Below, one piece after another: positions 49,394-59,189 of a stretch of 64,000 nt of DNA (position 1 is the stretch's first letter; the number at the start of each line of letters is the position of its first letter). A model generated the notes under the pieces. It searched no databases. It was not told where the DNA came from and saw only the letters and a list, made by a program, of their open reading frames with translations. This DNA comes from Pseudomonas sp. Q11 (lineage in GTDB: Bacteria > Pseudomonadota > Gammaproteobacteria > Pseudomonadales > Pseudomonadaceae). The stretch covers positions 1 to 64,000 of the forward strand of contig NZ_JAKNQY010000024.1 of assembly GCF_024494355.1 (NCBI RefSeq), given 5' to 3'. Position numbers and translations under genes: made by a program.

Positions 49394-50309
49394 AAAAGTA
49401 CCCTTGACGTTTCTTATCTTCCATCGAGCCTGCGCCATCGTGGTCGATGACCCGGCCCTGGCGCTCGGAAGTTCGCGTCAGGAGCATTTCCTGAATGATG
49501 TCCGTCAGGCTTTCGGCCTCGGACTCCACCGCGCCCGTCAACGGGTAGCAGCCGAGGGTACGGAAACGCACTTTCTTTTTGACGATACGGGCTTTGTCTT
49601 CATCGGACAGGTGCTCGAGGATGCGCTCGTCGTCGATCATGATCAGCGTGCCGTTCTTCTCGATCACTTCACGCTCGGCGGCGAAGTACAGCGGCACGAT
49701 CGGGATGCCTTCGAGGTAGATGTATTGCCAGATGTCCAATTCGGTCCAGTTCGACAGCGGGAATACCCGGATCGACTCGCCCTTGTTGACCTTGCCGTTA
49801 TAGACGTTCCACAGCTCCGGGCGCTGGTTCTTCGGATCCCAGCGGTGCTTGCTGTCGCGGAACGAGTACACGCGCTCCTTGGCGCGGGACTTCTCTTCAT
49901 CGCGGCGGGCACCACCAAAAGCGGCGTCGAAACCGTGCTTATCCAAAGCCTGTTTCAGGCCTTCGGTCTTCATGATGTCGGTGTGCTTGGCGCTACCGTG
50001 AGTAAACGGGTTGATGCCTTGCGCCACGCCGTCCGGGTTCACGTGAGTGATCAGGTCCAGGCCCAGTTCTTCAACCATGCGGTCGCGGAACTTGTACATT
50101 TCCTGGAATTTCCAGCGGGTGTCGACATGCATCACCGGAAACGGCAGCTTGCCGGGGAAGAACGCCTTGCGTGCCAGGTGCAGCATCACGGCGGAGTCTT
50201 TACCGATGGAGTACAGCATCACCGGGTTATCGAACTCGGCGGCCACCTCGCGGATGATGTGGATGCTTTCCGCCTCCAGCTGTTTCAGATGCGTCAGTTT
50301 GTCGACCAT
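49392..50309 (-). CDS. cysD: Sulfate adenylyltransferase small subunit
   Basis: The 305-residue PP-loop enzyme adenylates sulfate together with CysN. It shows EVAAEFDNPVMLYSIGKDSA with the SxGKDS loop, FPVMHVDTRWKFQEMY, GARRDEEKSRAKER and FRTLGCYPLTGAVES. It is first in the minus-strand operon cysD / four-helix gene / cysNC. Length is normal. Confidence 0.97.
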   Translation of the reverse strand: MVDKLTHLKQLEAESIHIIREVAAEFDNPVMLYSIGKDSAVMLHLARKAFFPGKLPFPVMHVDTRWKFQEMYKFRDRMVEELGLDLITHVNPDGVAQGINPFTHGSAKHTDIMKTEGLKQALDKHGFDAAFGGARRDEEKSRAKERVYSFRDSKHRWDPKNQRPELWNVYNGKVNKGESIRVFPLSNWTELDIWQYIYLEGIPIVPLYFAAEREVIEKNGTLIMIDDERILEHLSDEDKARIVKKKVRFRTLGCYPLTGAVESEAESLTDIIQEMLLTRTSERQGRVIDHDGAGSMEDKKRQGYF

Positions 50310-50453
50310 GGCTACTCACGAAAACTTTCTTATGAACGGCCAGCGGGCCGTGTTCGAGCGGGGAATCCTAGCACAGCAACCTCTTCTAATCAGGGCGCCA
50401 ACTAGATCGAAACAGCATATGGATATGCCCGGGGGTTCGGGCCTTGCGCTGGC

Positions 50454-50543
50454 CTCTGTGGGAGCCTCTGTGGGAGCAAAGCTTGCTCGCGATGACGTCG
50501 GCACATCCAACACCGCTATCGCGAGCAAGCTTTGCTCCCACAG
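50454..50543. repeat. REPIN with a duplicated left edge
   Basis: The first 12 bases of the element, CCTCTGTGGGAG, occur twice in tandem at 50453-50476, followed by CAAAGCTTGCTCGCGAT and the complementary arm 40 bases later. It lies between cysD (upstream side) and the NIF3-like gene. Confidence 0.85.
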
Positions 50544-50572
50544 GCCCCTTCCCACATTCAGTTCAGCGTTTG

Positions 50573-51331
50573 TCAGATCGGATTCGGGCAATCAATGAAG
50601 ATGTGTTCCAAGGCAAAGCGCCGCGCCAGGTAATCGCCCAGCGCCTGCACACCGTAGCGTTCGGTCGCATGGTGCCCGGCGGCGATGAAGCTGATGCCGT
50701 TTTCCCGGGCGCTGTGGAAGGTCTGCTCGGATGCTTCGCCGCTGAGGTACAGATCAACCCCAGCCAGCACTGCCTGATCGATGTAGCCCTGGCCCCCGCC
50801 GGTGCACCAGCCGACCCGGCGGATCATCTGCTCGCCTTCGATCAGCAAGGGCTCGCGGCCCATGACTTCCTGCACTTTACGGGCGAAGTCGCGAGGCGTC
50901 ATCGGTTCGGACAAGGAGCCGACCAAGCCGACGACCTTGGGATTGTCCGGGTCCAGCGGCCCCTCGACGGTAATGTCCAACTGGCGGGCCAATTGCACGT
51001 TATTGCCCACTTCGGCATGCAAATCCAGCGGCAAGTGATAGGCCAGCAGGCTGATGTCGTGCTTGAGCAGGGTTTTGAGGCGACGCTGCTTCATGCCGGT
51101 GACGCACGGATTTTCGCCTTTCCAGAAATACCCGTGATGCACCAGCACCAGATCAGCGTCAGCCTCCACTGCAGCATCGAGCAACGCCTGGCTGGCGGTC
51201 ACGCCGCTGACAATGCGCGTCACCTGAGGGGCACCTTCGACCTGCAAGCCGTTGGGGCAGTAATCGGCAATCCTGGCGGCGGCCAGATAACGATCCGCTT
51301 CTTCTACCAGGGTGTTCAGGGCTACGGCCAT
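50573..51331 (-). CDS. NIF3-like dinuclear metal protein (YbgI type)
   Basis: The 252-residue protein has YCPNGLQVEG near the start, LVLVHHGYFWKGE with the metal histidines, YHLPLDLHAEVGNN, and the closing FIAAGHHATERYGVQALGDYLA. The fold binds two metal ions; YbgI and relatives have been linked to GTP cyclohydrolase-like or hydrolase activity, but function is not settled. It is divergent from algW with about 100 bases between starts. Confidence 0.92.
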   Translation of the reverse strand: MAVALNTLVEEADRYLAAARIADYCPNGLQVEGAPQVTRIVSGVTASQALLDAAVEADADLVLVHHGYFWKGENPCVTGMKQRRLKTLLKHDISLLAYHLPLDLHAEVGNNVQLARQLDITVEGPLDPDNPKVVGLVGSLSEPMTPRDFARKVQEVMGREPLLIEGEQMIRRVGWCTGGGQGYIDQAVLAGVDLYLSGEASEQTFHSARENGISFIAAGHHATERYGVQALGDYLARRFALEHIFIDCPNPI

Positions 51332-51435
51332 GAAAAGACTCCTAAATATCCCGTTCAGAGGCGCGCGTGGCCTCGTATAATGCGCGACATTATGGGCGGT
51401 CTCACTCCGCCTGCAACCTTTGTAGGACGTGCTTA

Positions 51436-52596
<1,161 letters not shown>

Positions 52597-52633
52597 CTGC
52601 GCGATAGGAATGGCCTTGCATGCCAAGAGTCCC

Positions 52634-52767
52634 CTGTGGCGAGGGAGCTTGCTCCCGCTGGGCTGCGAAGCGGCCCCAACAGAATTGAATGCGATCAGTC
52701 TGATGTTTTCAGGTGACAGTTTTTGGGGCTGCTGCGCAACCCAGCGGGAGCAAGCTCCCTCGCCACA
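52634..52767. repeat. REPIN of family 2
   Basis: CTGTGGCGAGGGAGCTTGCT then CCCGCTGGGCTGCGAAGCGGC, and after about 55 bases the complement GCTGCGCAACCCAGCGGGAG. Same type as at 35.9 and 42.2 kb. It fills most of the gap between algW and the receptor gene. Confidence 0.9.
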
Positions 52768-52808
52768 AAAAACCGTGTTCGCCTCGGTAATTTTAGTCAA
52801 TCAGAAAT

Positions 52809-52827
52809 AGCATAAATTCTCATTAGT
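52809..52827. promoter_or_regulatory. Possible Fur box of the TonB receptor
   Basis: On the minus strand the 19 bases read ACTAATGAGAATTTATGCT, with 10 of 19 matches to GATAATGATAATCATTATC and the strong core AATGAGAAT. It lies 43 bases before the receptor ATG next to the -10-like TATATT. Iron control would suit a siderophore receptor, but the match is partial. Confidence 0.42.
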
Positions 52828-52869
52828 AGTGTTATATTGTTTCAATACTAAAAATTGGAACAACATAAC

Positions 52870-54975
52870 ATGTCATCTCTAAAACGGATTTCCCTCGCCA
52901 GCCTGGCCTTGGGTCTGCTGGGTGACCCGGTAATCGCCGAGGAAATCCAGCCGATGGAACTGGACGCCATCAACGTCTCCGCCGATTACCAATCCCCTAC
53001 CGGTCCCGTAACGGGCTATCGCGCCACCCGTTCTGCCAGCGCCACCAAAACCGACACCGCCCTGCGCGACATCCCGCAATCGATCAGCGTGATTCCCGCC
53101 AGCGTCCTCAAGGACCTGGGCAGCACCAACGTTGAACGGGCCCTGGAATATGCTGGCGGCGTGTCCAAGCAAAACAACTTCGGTGGCCTGACGCTCTACG
53201 AATACAGCGTGCGCGGCTTCACGACTTCGGAGTTCTACAAGGACGGCTTCAGCGCTAACCGCGGTTATCCGAGCACGCCGGACGCGGCCAACATCGAGCG
53301 CATCGAGGTGCTCAAAGGCCCGGCGGCCAGCCTTTACGGGCGCGGAGACCCCGGCGGCACCGTGAACATTGTCACCAAGAAACCCCAGCCCGAAGCCTTC
53401 ACCACCCTGCAAACCAGCGCCGGTAGCTGGGATCGCTACCGCACCGCGCTGGACATCAACACGCCTCTGGACGCTGAGGGCAACCTGCTGTCGCGGGTCA
53501 ACCTGGCGGTCGAGGACAACAATAGTTTTCGCGATCACGTCGACAGCAAGCGCGTCTTCGTCGCGCCTTCCATCAGTTGGCAGTTGAACCCCGACACGCG
53601 GTTGCTGGTGGAAAGCGAAATCGTGCGCCACAGCTCGACGTTCGACCGTGGCATCGTCGCCCCGAACAATCGCTGGAGCGGCGTTTCCCGCTCGACCTTC
53701 TTGGGCGAACCCAACGACGGCGACATCGACAACCACAACAACATGCTCCAGGCCGCCCTCGAACATCAGCTCAACGACGCCTGGCAACTGCGCCTGGCCA
53801 GCCATTACAAACAGGGCGAGCTCTGGGGTTTCGCCTCAGAAGCACGGCCCCTGAACGCCGACGGCCGTACGGTGAACCGTCGCTACCGCGAGCGCGACAA
53901 CAATTGGCACGACAGCATTACCCAGCTTGAATTACGCGGGCTGCTCGACCTCGGTCCTTGGCAGCACGAACTGTTGATCGGTACCGAATACGAGGACTAT
54001 CGCAAGAACGAGCGCGTGACCACGATCAACGGCGGCACTTACCCCATCGACATCTATCAGCCGGTCTACGGCCAGCCGAAACCTGATGGTCAACGTACCG
54101 GCACCGATTTTTTCGAGCGTGTGAAAAGCCGTGCGCTGAACCTTCAGGACCAGATCGTCTTCACCGACAAACTGCGGGGCATGCTCGGCGTGCGTTATGA
54201 GCATTTCGAGCAGAGCATTGACGACCACACCACGCAGCTTACCAGCCGCCAGCGTCATGACACCTTCACGCAACGGGCCGGCCTGCTGTACCAACTGACA
54301 CCCGAGGTCGGACTGTTCGCCAACGCCTCCACCTCGTTCAAGCCCAACAATGGCCTGGATGCTGGGGGCAAAACCTTCGATCCGGAGGAAGGCGTTGGCT
54401 ATGAAGTGGGGATCAAGAGCGAGCTGTTCGACAACCGTCTGAGCACCACCCTGGCGGCGTTTCATATAGAGAAGGAAAACGTCCTGGCGCTTGACCCGGC
54501 GACTGACTCCAGCCGTGCCATGGGCAAGGCCCGCAGCCAGGGGTTCGACCTGCAGGTCACCGGGCAGGTAACTGACGCCATCCGGGTGATCGGCGCCTTC
54601 GCCTACATCGATGCCGAAGTGACCAAGGGTGACGAAACCATTCCCACCGGCAGCCGGATCCTTGGCGTGGCCAAGCACAGCGGCAGCCTGCTCGGCGTCT
54701 ACGAATTCCAGGACGGGCACCTGCGTGGTTCCGACGTGGGTGCCGCATTCACATACGTCGGGGATCGCTCGGGCGAGGCCGGCAAAGACTTCGAACTGCC
54801 GGCCTACCACACCGTGGATCTGCTGGCCCATTACAAGGCCAGCGACAACGTCACCGTGGGCCTGAACCTGAACAACGTCTTCGACGAAAAATACTACGAG
54901 CGCTCGTACAGCAACTACTGGGTCAGCCCCGGCGAGCCACGCAACTTTACCGTCAGCCTCACCCTTGATCTGTAA
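52870..54975 (+). CDS. TonB-dependent siderophore-type receptor
   Basis: The 701-residue outer-membrane protein has a signal peptide (SSLKRISLASLALGLLGDPVIA), a plug (DIPQSISVIPASVLKDLGS, KGPAASLYGRGDPGGTVNIVTK), and a barrel ending in a typical NYWVSPGEPRNFTVSLTLDL with terminal aromatic/hydrophobic residues. It lacks the STN signalling extension, so it does not drive a surface-signalling sigma factor. The ligand is unknown. Start set at ATG 52870 rather than the upstream TTG. A DUF4198 gene follows 12 bases downstream. Confidence 0.92.
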   Translation: MSSLKRISLASLALGLLGDPVIAEEIQPMELDAINVSADYQSPTGPVTGYRATRSASATKTDTALRDIPQSISVIPASVLKDLGSTNVERALEYAGGVSKQNNFGGLTLYEYSVRGFTTSEFYKDGFSANRGYPSTPDAANIERIEVLKGPAASLYGRGDPGGTVNIVTKKPQPEAFTTLQTSAGSWDRYRTALDINTPLDAEGNLLSRVNLAVEDNNSFRDHVDSKRVFVAPSISWQLNPDTRLLVESEIVRHSSTFDRGIVAPNNRWSGVSRSTFLGEPNDGDIDNHNNMLQAALEHQLNDAWQLRLASHYKQGELWGFASEARPLNADGRTVNRRYRERDNNWHDSITQLELRGLLDLGPWQHELLIGTEYEDYRKNERVTTINGGTYPIDIYQPVYGQPKPDGQRTGTDFFERVKSRALNLQDQIVFTDKLRGMLGVRYEHFEQSIDDHTTQLTSRQRHDTFTQRAGLLYQLTPEVGLFANASTSFKPNNGLDAGGKTFDPEEGVGYEVGIKSELFDNRLSTTLAAFHIEKENVLALDPATDSSRAMGKARSQGFDLQVTGQVTDAIRVIGAFAYIDAEVTKGDETIPTGSRILGVAKHSGSLLGVYEFQDGHLRGSDVGAAFTYVGDRSGEAGKDFELPAYHTVDLLAHYKASDNVTVGLNLNNVFDEKYYERSYSNYWVSPGEPRNFTVSLTLDL

Positions 54976-54987
54976 AAAGGAAAATCA

Positions 54988-55707
54988 ATGAAATACCCCA
55001 AGACCTTCGCCCTTCTCAGCCTGTTCCTGGCCACACAAGCCTCGGCCCATGGCCTGTGGACCGAACAACGGCGCGGCAACATCGAAGTGATCTACGGCCA
55101 CGGCGCCGAGGACAATGCCTTTAAGGCGCAGAAAATCAGCGGTGCGTGGGCCTATGACCTGGGCGGCAAGATGATCCCGGTCACCGTCGAACGCTTGCCC
55201 GACCATGCTCGCCTGCAACCTCTCAAGCCACCCGCCGTGATGGCCGTGGAACTGGACAACGGCATGTGGTCCCAGACCGCTGACAAGAAATGGATCAACG
55301 AAGGCCGCAGCAAGGTGCCCGGGGCGATTGAATCGACCCACACCTTCAAGTACAGCCTGGCGATCTACGAGCCGGGGGCGAAGTTGCCAAAGCTCGATCA
55401 GGTCAAGTTCCTGATCCTGCCGGAAGTCGACCCGCTGACCGTAGGCCCGGGCCAGTCACTGCCGGTACGGGTGCTGCTGGACGGTAAACCGGCGGCCGGG
55501 GTGAAGCTGGTGGGTGATTACCGCAGCGCACCGGACACTGTATCAGCAGAAACCGACGCCGAAGGCCGGGCCAAGGTGCTGGTGCGTAACGAAGGGTTGA
55601 ATGTGATCGCCGCGCAGATGGAAATCGCGCTCAAGGACAACAAGGACGTGGCAACGCGCGGGGTGTTTACTTCGCTGACCTTCCTTGGTGAAGAGCATCA
55701 CGAGTAA
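54988..55707 (+). CDS. DUF4198-family periplasmic protein
   Basis: The 239-residue protein has a signal peptide ending ATQASAHGLWTEQRRG; the His directly after the Ala-Ser-Ala site is typical of the DUF4198 family, some members of which help nickel or cobalt transport. The C-terminal part (about 145-230) has Ig-like features: VRVLLDGKPAAGVKLVGDY, TDAEGRAKVLV. It probably acts with the receptor just upstream in the same operon in metal uptake. Metal and mechanism are inferred. Confidence 0.85.
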   Translation: MKYPKTFALLSLFLATQASAHGLWTEQRRGNIEVIYGHGAEDNAFKAQKISGAWAYDLGGKMIPVTVERLPDHARLQPLKPPAVMAVELDNGMWSQTADKKWINEGRSKVPGAIESTHTFKYSLAIYEPGAKLPKLDQVKFLILPEVDPLTVGPGQSLPVRVLLDGKPAAGVKLVGDYRSAPDTVSAETDAEGRAKVLVRNEGLNVIAAQMEIALKDNKDVATRGVFTSLTFLGEEHHE

Positions 55708-55743
55708 CCCAGACTAATAGACACATTAATCAGTCGGAAAGAT

Positions 55744-55806
55744 TGACCTGTGGGAAAGTTTGACCTGTGGGAAAGTTTGACCTGTGGGAAAGTTTGACCT
55801 GTGGGA
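55744..55806 (+). repeat. 17-bp tandem repeat at the edge of a REPIN
   Basis: The unit TGACCTGTGGGAAAGTT occurs three times in a row (55744-55794), and a fourth begins TGACCTGTGGGA and runs into the REP core. The unit contains the first bases of the REP (CTGTGGGA), so it looks like repeated slippage at the REP edge. Confidence 0.92.
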
Positions 55807-55892
55807 GCAAGGCTTGCCCGCGATAGCGGTAGTTCAGTCAACATTTAAGTTGACTGGCACTGCACCATCGCGGACAAGCCTTGCTCCCACAG
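55799..55892. repeat. REPIN of the GCAAGGCTTGCCCGCGAT variant
   Basis: CTGTGGGAGCAAGGCTTGCC and the complementary arm GGCTTGTCC... near 55868-55892 form an inverted pair between the convergent DUF4198 and hisC genes. The second arm has one mismatch (GCGGACAAGCC). Confidence 0.88.
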
Positions 55893-55909
55893 GGATTTTC
55901 ACCGGGCTT

Positions 55910-56962
55910 TTAGATCTCACCCAGGGCTTCGATCAGCGCCTGGTTCTGCTCCGGCGTGCCGATGCTGATCCGCAGGAATTGGGCAATCCGCTCCTGCTTG
56001 AAGTGCCGCACAATCACGCCTTGCTCGCGCAATTTCGCCGCCAGCCCTGCCGCATCGTGACGGGGGTGACGGGCGAAGATGAAGTTGGCCGCCGAAGGCA
56101 ACACTTCAAAGCCCTTGGCCTGCAATTGCGCCACTACCCATTCACGGTGCTCGATGACCAACCGGCAGGTCTGCTCGAAATACTCCCGATCGTCGAACGC
56201 CGCCGCGCCGCCGACATTCGCCAGCCGATCCAGCGGGTAGGAGTTGAAGCTGTTCTTGATCCGCTCCAGTGCTTCGATCAGATCCGGATGGCCCACCGCC
56301 AGGCCCACCCGCAACCCTGCCAATGAGCGGGACTTGGACAAGGTCTGGGTGACCAGCAGGTTCGGATAGCGGTCCACCAGGCTGATGGCTGTCTCGCCAC
56401 CGAAGTCGATATAGGCTTCATCGACCACCACCACCGAGTCCGGGTTGGCCTTGAGGATCTGCTCGACCGCTTCCAGTACCAGCAGGCAGCCGGTGGGAGC
56501 GTTCGGGTTGGGGAAGATGATCCCCCCGTTTGGCTTGGCATAGTCCGCCGGATCGATCTGGAACTGCGCGTCCAGCGGCACCGCATCGAACTTGATGCCG
56601 TACAGCCCGCAGTACACCGGATAAAAGCTATAGCTGATGTCCGGGAACAACAGCGGCTGATCGTGTTGCAACAGCCCGTGGAAAATGTGCGCCAGCACTT
56701 CGTCCGAACCGTTGCCCAAGAACACTTGATTGCCCTGCACACCGTAATAGCGGGCCACGGCGTTCTTCAGCAGATCGCTGTTGGGATCCGGGTACAGGCG
56801 CAGGTTGTCGTTCAGCTCGGTTTGCATCGCCGCCAGGGCCTTGGGCGACGGGCCGTAGGGATTTTCGTTGGTGTTGAGCTTGACCAGTCGGGTCAGCTTC
56901 GGCTGTTCGCCCGGCACGTAAGGCACCAGGTTCTTGACGAACGGGCTCCAGAATTTACTCAT
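55910..56962 (-). CDS. hisC: Histidinol-phosphate aminotransferase
   Basis: The 350-residue PLP enzyme transfers nitrogen to imidazole-acetol phosphate in histidine synthesis. It shows RLVKLNTNENPYGPSPKAL, LGNGSDEVL, FPNPNAPTG, VVVDEAYIDFGG, the PLP Lys in TLSKSRSLAGLRVG, and LRISIGTPEQN. It begins one base after the hisD stop, so it is last in the hisG-hisD-hisC line. Confidence 0.96.
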   Translation of the reverse strand: MSKFWSPFVKNLVPYVPGEQPKLTRLVKLNTNENPYGPSPKALAAMQTELNDNLRLYPDPNSDLLKNAVARYYGVQGNQVFLGNGSDEVLAHIFHGLLQHDQPLLFPDISYSFYPVYCGLYGIKFDAVPLDAQFQIDPADYAKPNGGIIFPNPNAPTGCLLVLEAVEQILKANPDSVVVVDEAYIDFGGETAISLVDRYPNLLVTQTLSKSRSLAGLRVGLAVGHPDLIEALERIKNSFNSYPLDRLANVGGAAAFDDREYFEQTCRLVIEHREWVVAQLQAKGFEVLPSAANFIFARHPRHDAAGLAAKLREQGVIVRHFKQERIAQFLRISIGTPEQNQALIEALGEI

Positions 56963-56963
56963 T

Positions 56964-58301
56964 TCAGTTTCCCTGCCCTTCAATGGAGCGCTCATCAACA
57001 ATGCGGTACTCGGCACTGCGGGCGTGGGCGCTCAGCGACTCGCCACGGGCCAGCACCGAAGCGGTCTTGCCCAGTTCGGACGCACCTTGTTCGGAGCAGA
57101 AGATGATCGACGAACGTTTCTGGAAGTCATACACCCCCAGTGGCGATGAGAAACGCGCCGTACCGGAAGTCGGCAACACATGGTTGGGACCTGCACAGTA
57201 GTCACCCAGGGCTTCGCTGGTGTGGCGCCCCATGAAGATCGCACCGGCGTGGCGGATCTGCGGCAACCAGGCCTGCGGATCTGCGACCGACAGTTCCAGG
57301 TGCTCAGGCGCGATGCGGTTGGCGACCTCAATGGCCTGATCCATGTCTTTGACCTTGATCAGCGCGCCGCGGCCGTTGATCGAGGTGGTGATGATCTCGG
57401 CGCGGTCCATGGTCGGCAGCAGCTTGTCGATGCTGGCGGCAACCTTGTCGAGGAACTCCGCATCCGGGCTGACCAGGATCGCCTGGGCGTCTTCGTCGTG
57501 CTCGGCCTGGGAAAACAGGTCCATGGCGATCCAGTCCGGGTCGGTCTGGCCGTCACACACCACCAGGATCTCCGACGGGCCGGCGATCATATCGATACCG
57601 ACCTGGCCGAACACGTGGCGCTTGGCGGTGGCGACATAGATGTTGCCCGGGCCGACCACCTTGTCGACCCGCGGCACGCTCTCGGTGCCATAGGCCAACG
57701 CGGCCACGGCCTGGGCGCCACCGATGGTGAACACCCGATCCACCCCGGCGATGCAGGCGGCAGCCAGCACCAGTTCATTGATTTCGCCGCGCGGGGTCGG
57801 CACCACCATGACCACTTCGGTCACGCCGGCGACCTTGGCCGGAATCGCGTTCATCAGCACCGAGGATGGATACGACGCCTTGCCACCCGGCACGTACAGG
57901 CCGGCGCGGTCCAGCGGCGTGACCTTCTGGCCCAGCACCGTGCCATCGGCTTCGGTGTAGGTCCAGGAGTCCTGTTTCTGTTTTTCGTGATAGCTGCGCA
58001 CCCGGGATGCGGCTTTTTCCAAGGCTTCGCGCTGCGGCACGGTGATCCGGGTCAGGGCCAGTTCGAGACGCTCGCGCGGCAGGATCAGATCAGCCATGGA
58101 CGCCACCTGCAGGCCGTCGAATTTCTGGGTGAACTCCACCAGCGCCTCATCACCACGCTCGCGCACGGCCTTGATGATGTCCAGCACCCGCTCGTTGACC
58201 GAGTCGTCAGACACACTTTCCCAGCTCAGCAGATGATCCAGATGATGTGCAAAATCCGGGTCGGCAGCGTTGAGTCGGCGAATCGAAGTGGGAGCGGTCA
58301 T
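56964..58301 (-). CDS. hisD: Histidinol dehydrogenase
   Basis: The 445-residue zinc enzyme oxidises histidinol to histidine in two NAD steps. Family marks are PGGKASYPSSVLMNAIPAKVAG, VDKVVGPGNIYVATAKR, GIDMIAGPSEILV, LFSQAEHDEDAQAIL with zinc ligands, GAIFMGRHTSEALGDYCAGP and NHVLPTSGTAR. Length typical. Confidence 0.97.
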   Translation of the reverse strand: MTAPTSIRRLNAADPDFAHHLDHLLSWESVSDDSVNERVLDIIKAVRERGDEALVEFTQKFDGLQVASMADLILPRERLELALTRITVPQREALEKAASRVRSYHEKQKQDSWTYTEADGTVLGQKVTPLDRAGLYVPGGKASYPSSVLMNAIPAKVAGVTEVVMVVPTPRGEINELVLAAACIAGVDRVFTIGGAQAVAALAYGTESVPRVDKVVGPGNIYVATAKRHVFGQVGIDMIAGPSEILVVCDGQTDPDWIAMDLFSQAEHDEDAQAILVSPDAEFLDKVAASIDKLLPTMDRAEIITTSINGRGALIKVKDMDQAIEVANRIAPEHLELSVADPQAWLPQIRHAGAIFMGRHTSEALGDYCAGPNHVLPTSGTARFSSPLGVYDFQKRSSIIFCSEQGASELGKTASVLARGESLSAHARSAEYRIVDERSIEGQGN

Positions 58302-58424
58302 AGCGAGGGCCTCATTAATGGCAAATGCTCAGGCGCCCTAAGCTACCAGTCCATTCGCGTGGGCACCTGAGAAAATTGGCTATGACACGGATAGACGGGC
58401 GCGACTCAAGGTCGCGCAGGTGAA

Positions 58425-59060
58425 TCAGCCGCGGTGTCGCGATTCCACTGCCTTGCGCAGGGTATCGATCAGAGCCTGGATACGGGCGTGCTGCATTTTC
58501 ATCGAAGCCTTGTTGACGATCAGCCGGGAGGTGATGTCGGCGATGAAATCCTGGGGTTCCAGGCCATTGGCCCGCAGGGTGTTGCCGGTGTCGACCACGT
58601 CGATGATCTTGTCCGCCAGGCCGATCAACGGCGCCAGCTCCATCGAACCGTACAACTTGATGATATCGACCTGACGGCCCTGCTCGGCGTAATAACGCTT
58701 GGCAATGTTGACGAACTTGGTCGCCACCCGCAAACGCCCCTTGGGCTCTGGCGCGCCGACTTTACCGGCGGTCATCAGTTTGCAGCGGGCGATCCGCAGG
58801 TCCAGGGGCTCGTACAGGCCCTGGCCGCCGTATTCCATCAGCACGTCCTTGCCCGCAACGCCCAGGTCGGCGGCGCCATGCTCAACGTAAGTCGGAACAT
58901 CGGTGGCGCGCACGATCAGCAAGCGTACATCGGCTTGAGTCGTGGGGATGATCAGCTTGCGGCTCTTGTCCGGATTCTCGGTCGGCACGATGCCCGCTTC
59001 AGCCAGAAGCGGCAAGGTGTCGTCAAGGATGCGGCCCTTGGACAGTGCAATGGTCAACAT
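58425..59060 (-). CDS. hisG: ATP phosphoribosyltransferase, short form
   Basis: The 211-residue enzyme starts histidine synthesis. It has LTIALSKGRILDDTLPLL, LGVAGKDVLMEYG, KFVNIAKRYYAEQGRQV and the PRPP loop DIVDTGNTL-type IIDVVDTGNTLRANGL. At this length it lacks the C-terminal regulatory domain and needs HisZ, which is not in the window. 123 bases separate it from hisD. Confidence 0.96.
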   Translation of the reverse strand: MLTIALSKGRILDDTLPLLAEAGIVPTENPDKSRKLIIPTTQADVRLLIVRATDVPTYVEHGAADLGVAGKDVLMEYGGQGLYEPLDLRIARCKLMTAGKVGAPEPKGRLRVATKFVNIAKRYYAEQGRQVDIIKLYGSMELAPLIGLADKIIDVVDTGNTLRANGLEPQDFIADITSRLIVNKASMKMQHARIQALIDTLRKAVESRHRG

Positions 59061-59120
59061 GGGAAACGTCAGTCCTTATCAAGGTACTCATGCCCGGTCG
59101 CAAGCGGCGCCGGACACACA

Positions 59121-59142
59121 TCGAGGGTGTTACCACCCTCGA
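59121..59142. other. Perfect hairpin between murA and hisG
   Basis: TCGAGGGTG, TTAC loop, CACCCTCGA form a perfect 9-bp stem in the 129-bp gap. There is no T run on either strand, so it is not a clear intrinsic terminator; it may act on mRNA stability or be a pausing site. Confidence 0.5.
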
Positions 59143-59189
59143 CCTGAAACGAAATCAACAGGCGCGTCCCTGCGCCCATGCAGCCGGAC

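Noticed and set aside
52855..52869. A TTG start five codons before the receptor ATG
   Set aside because: The ATG at 52870 begins a proper signal peptide; the TTG would put acidic residues ahead of it.
55744..55806. Tandem units near 55.75 kb as a possible CRISPR array
   Set aside because: The units are 17 bp and directly joined without spacers, and there are no cas genes; it is a simple tandem repeat at a REP edge.
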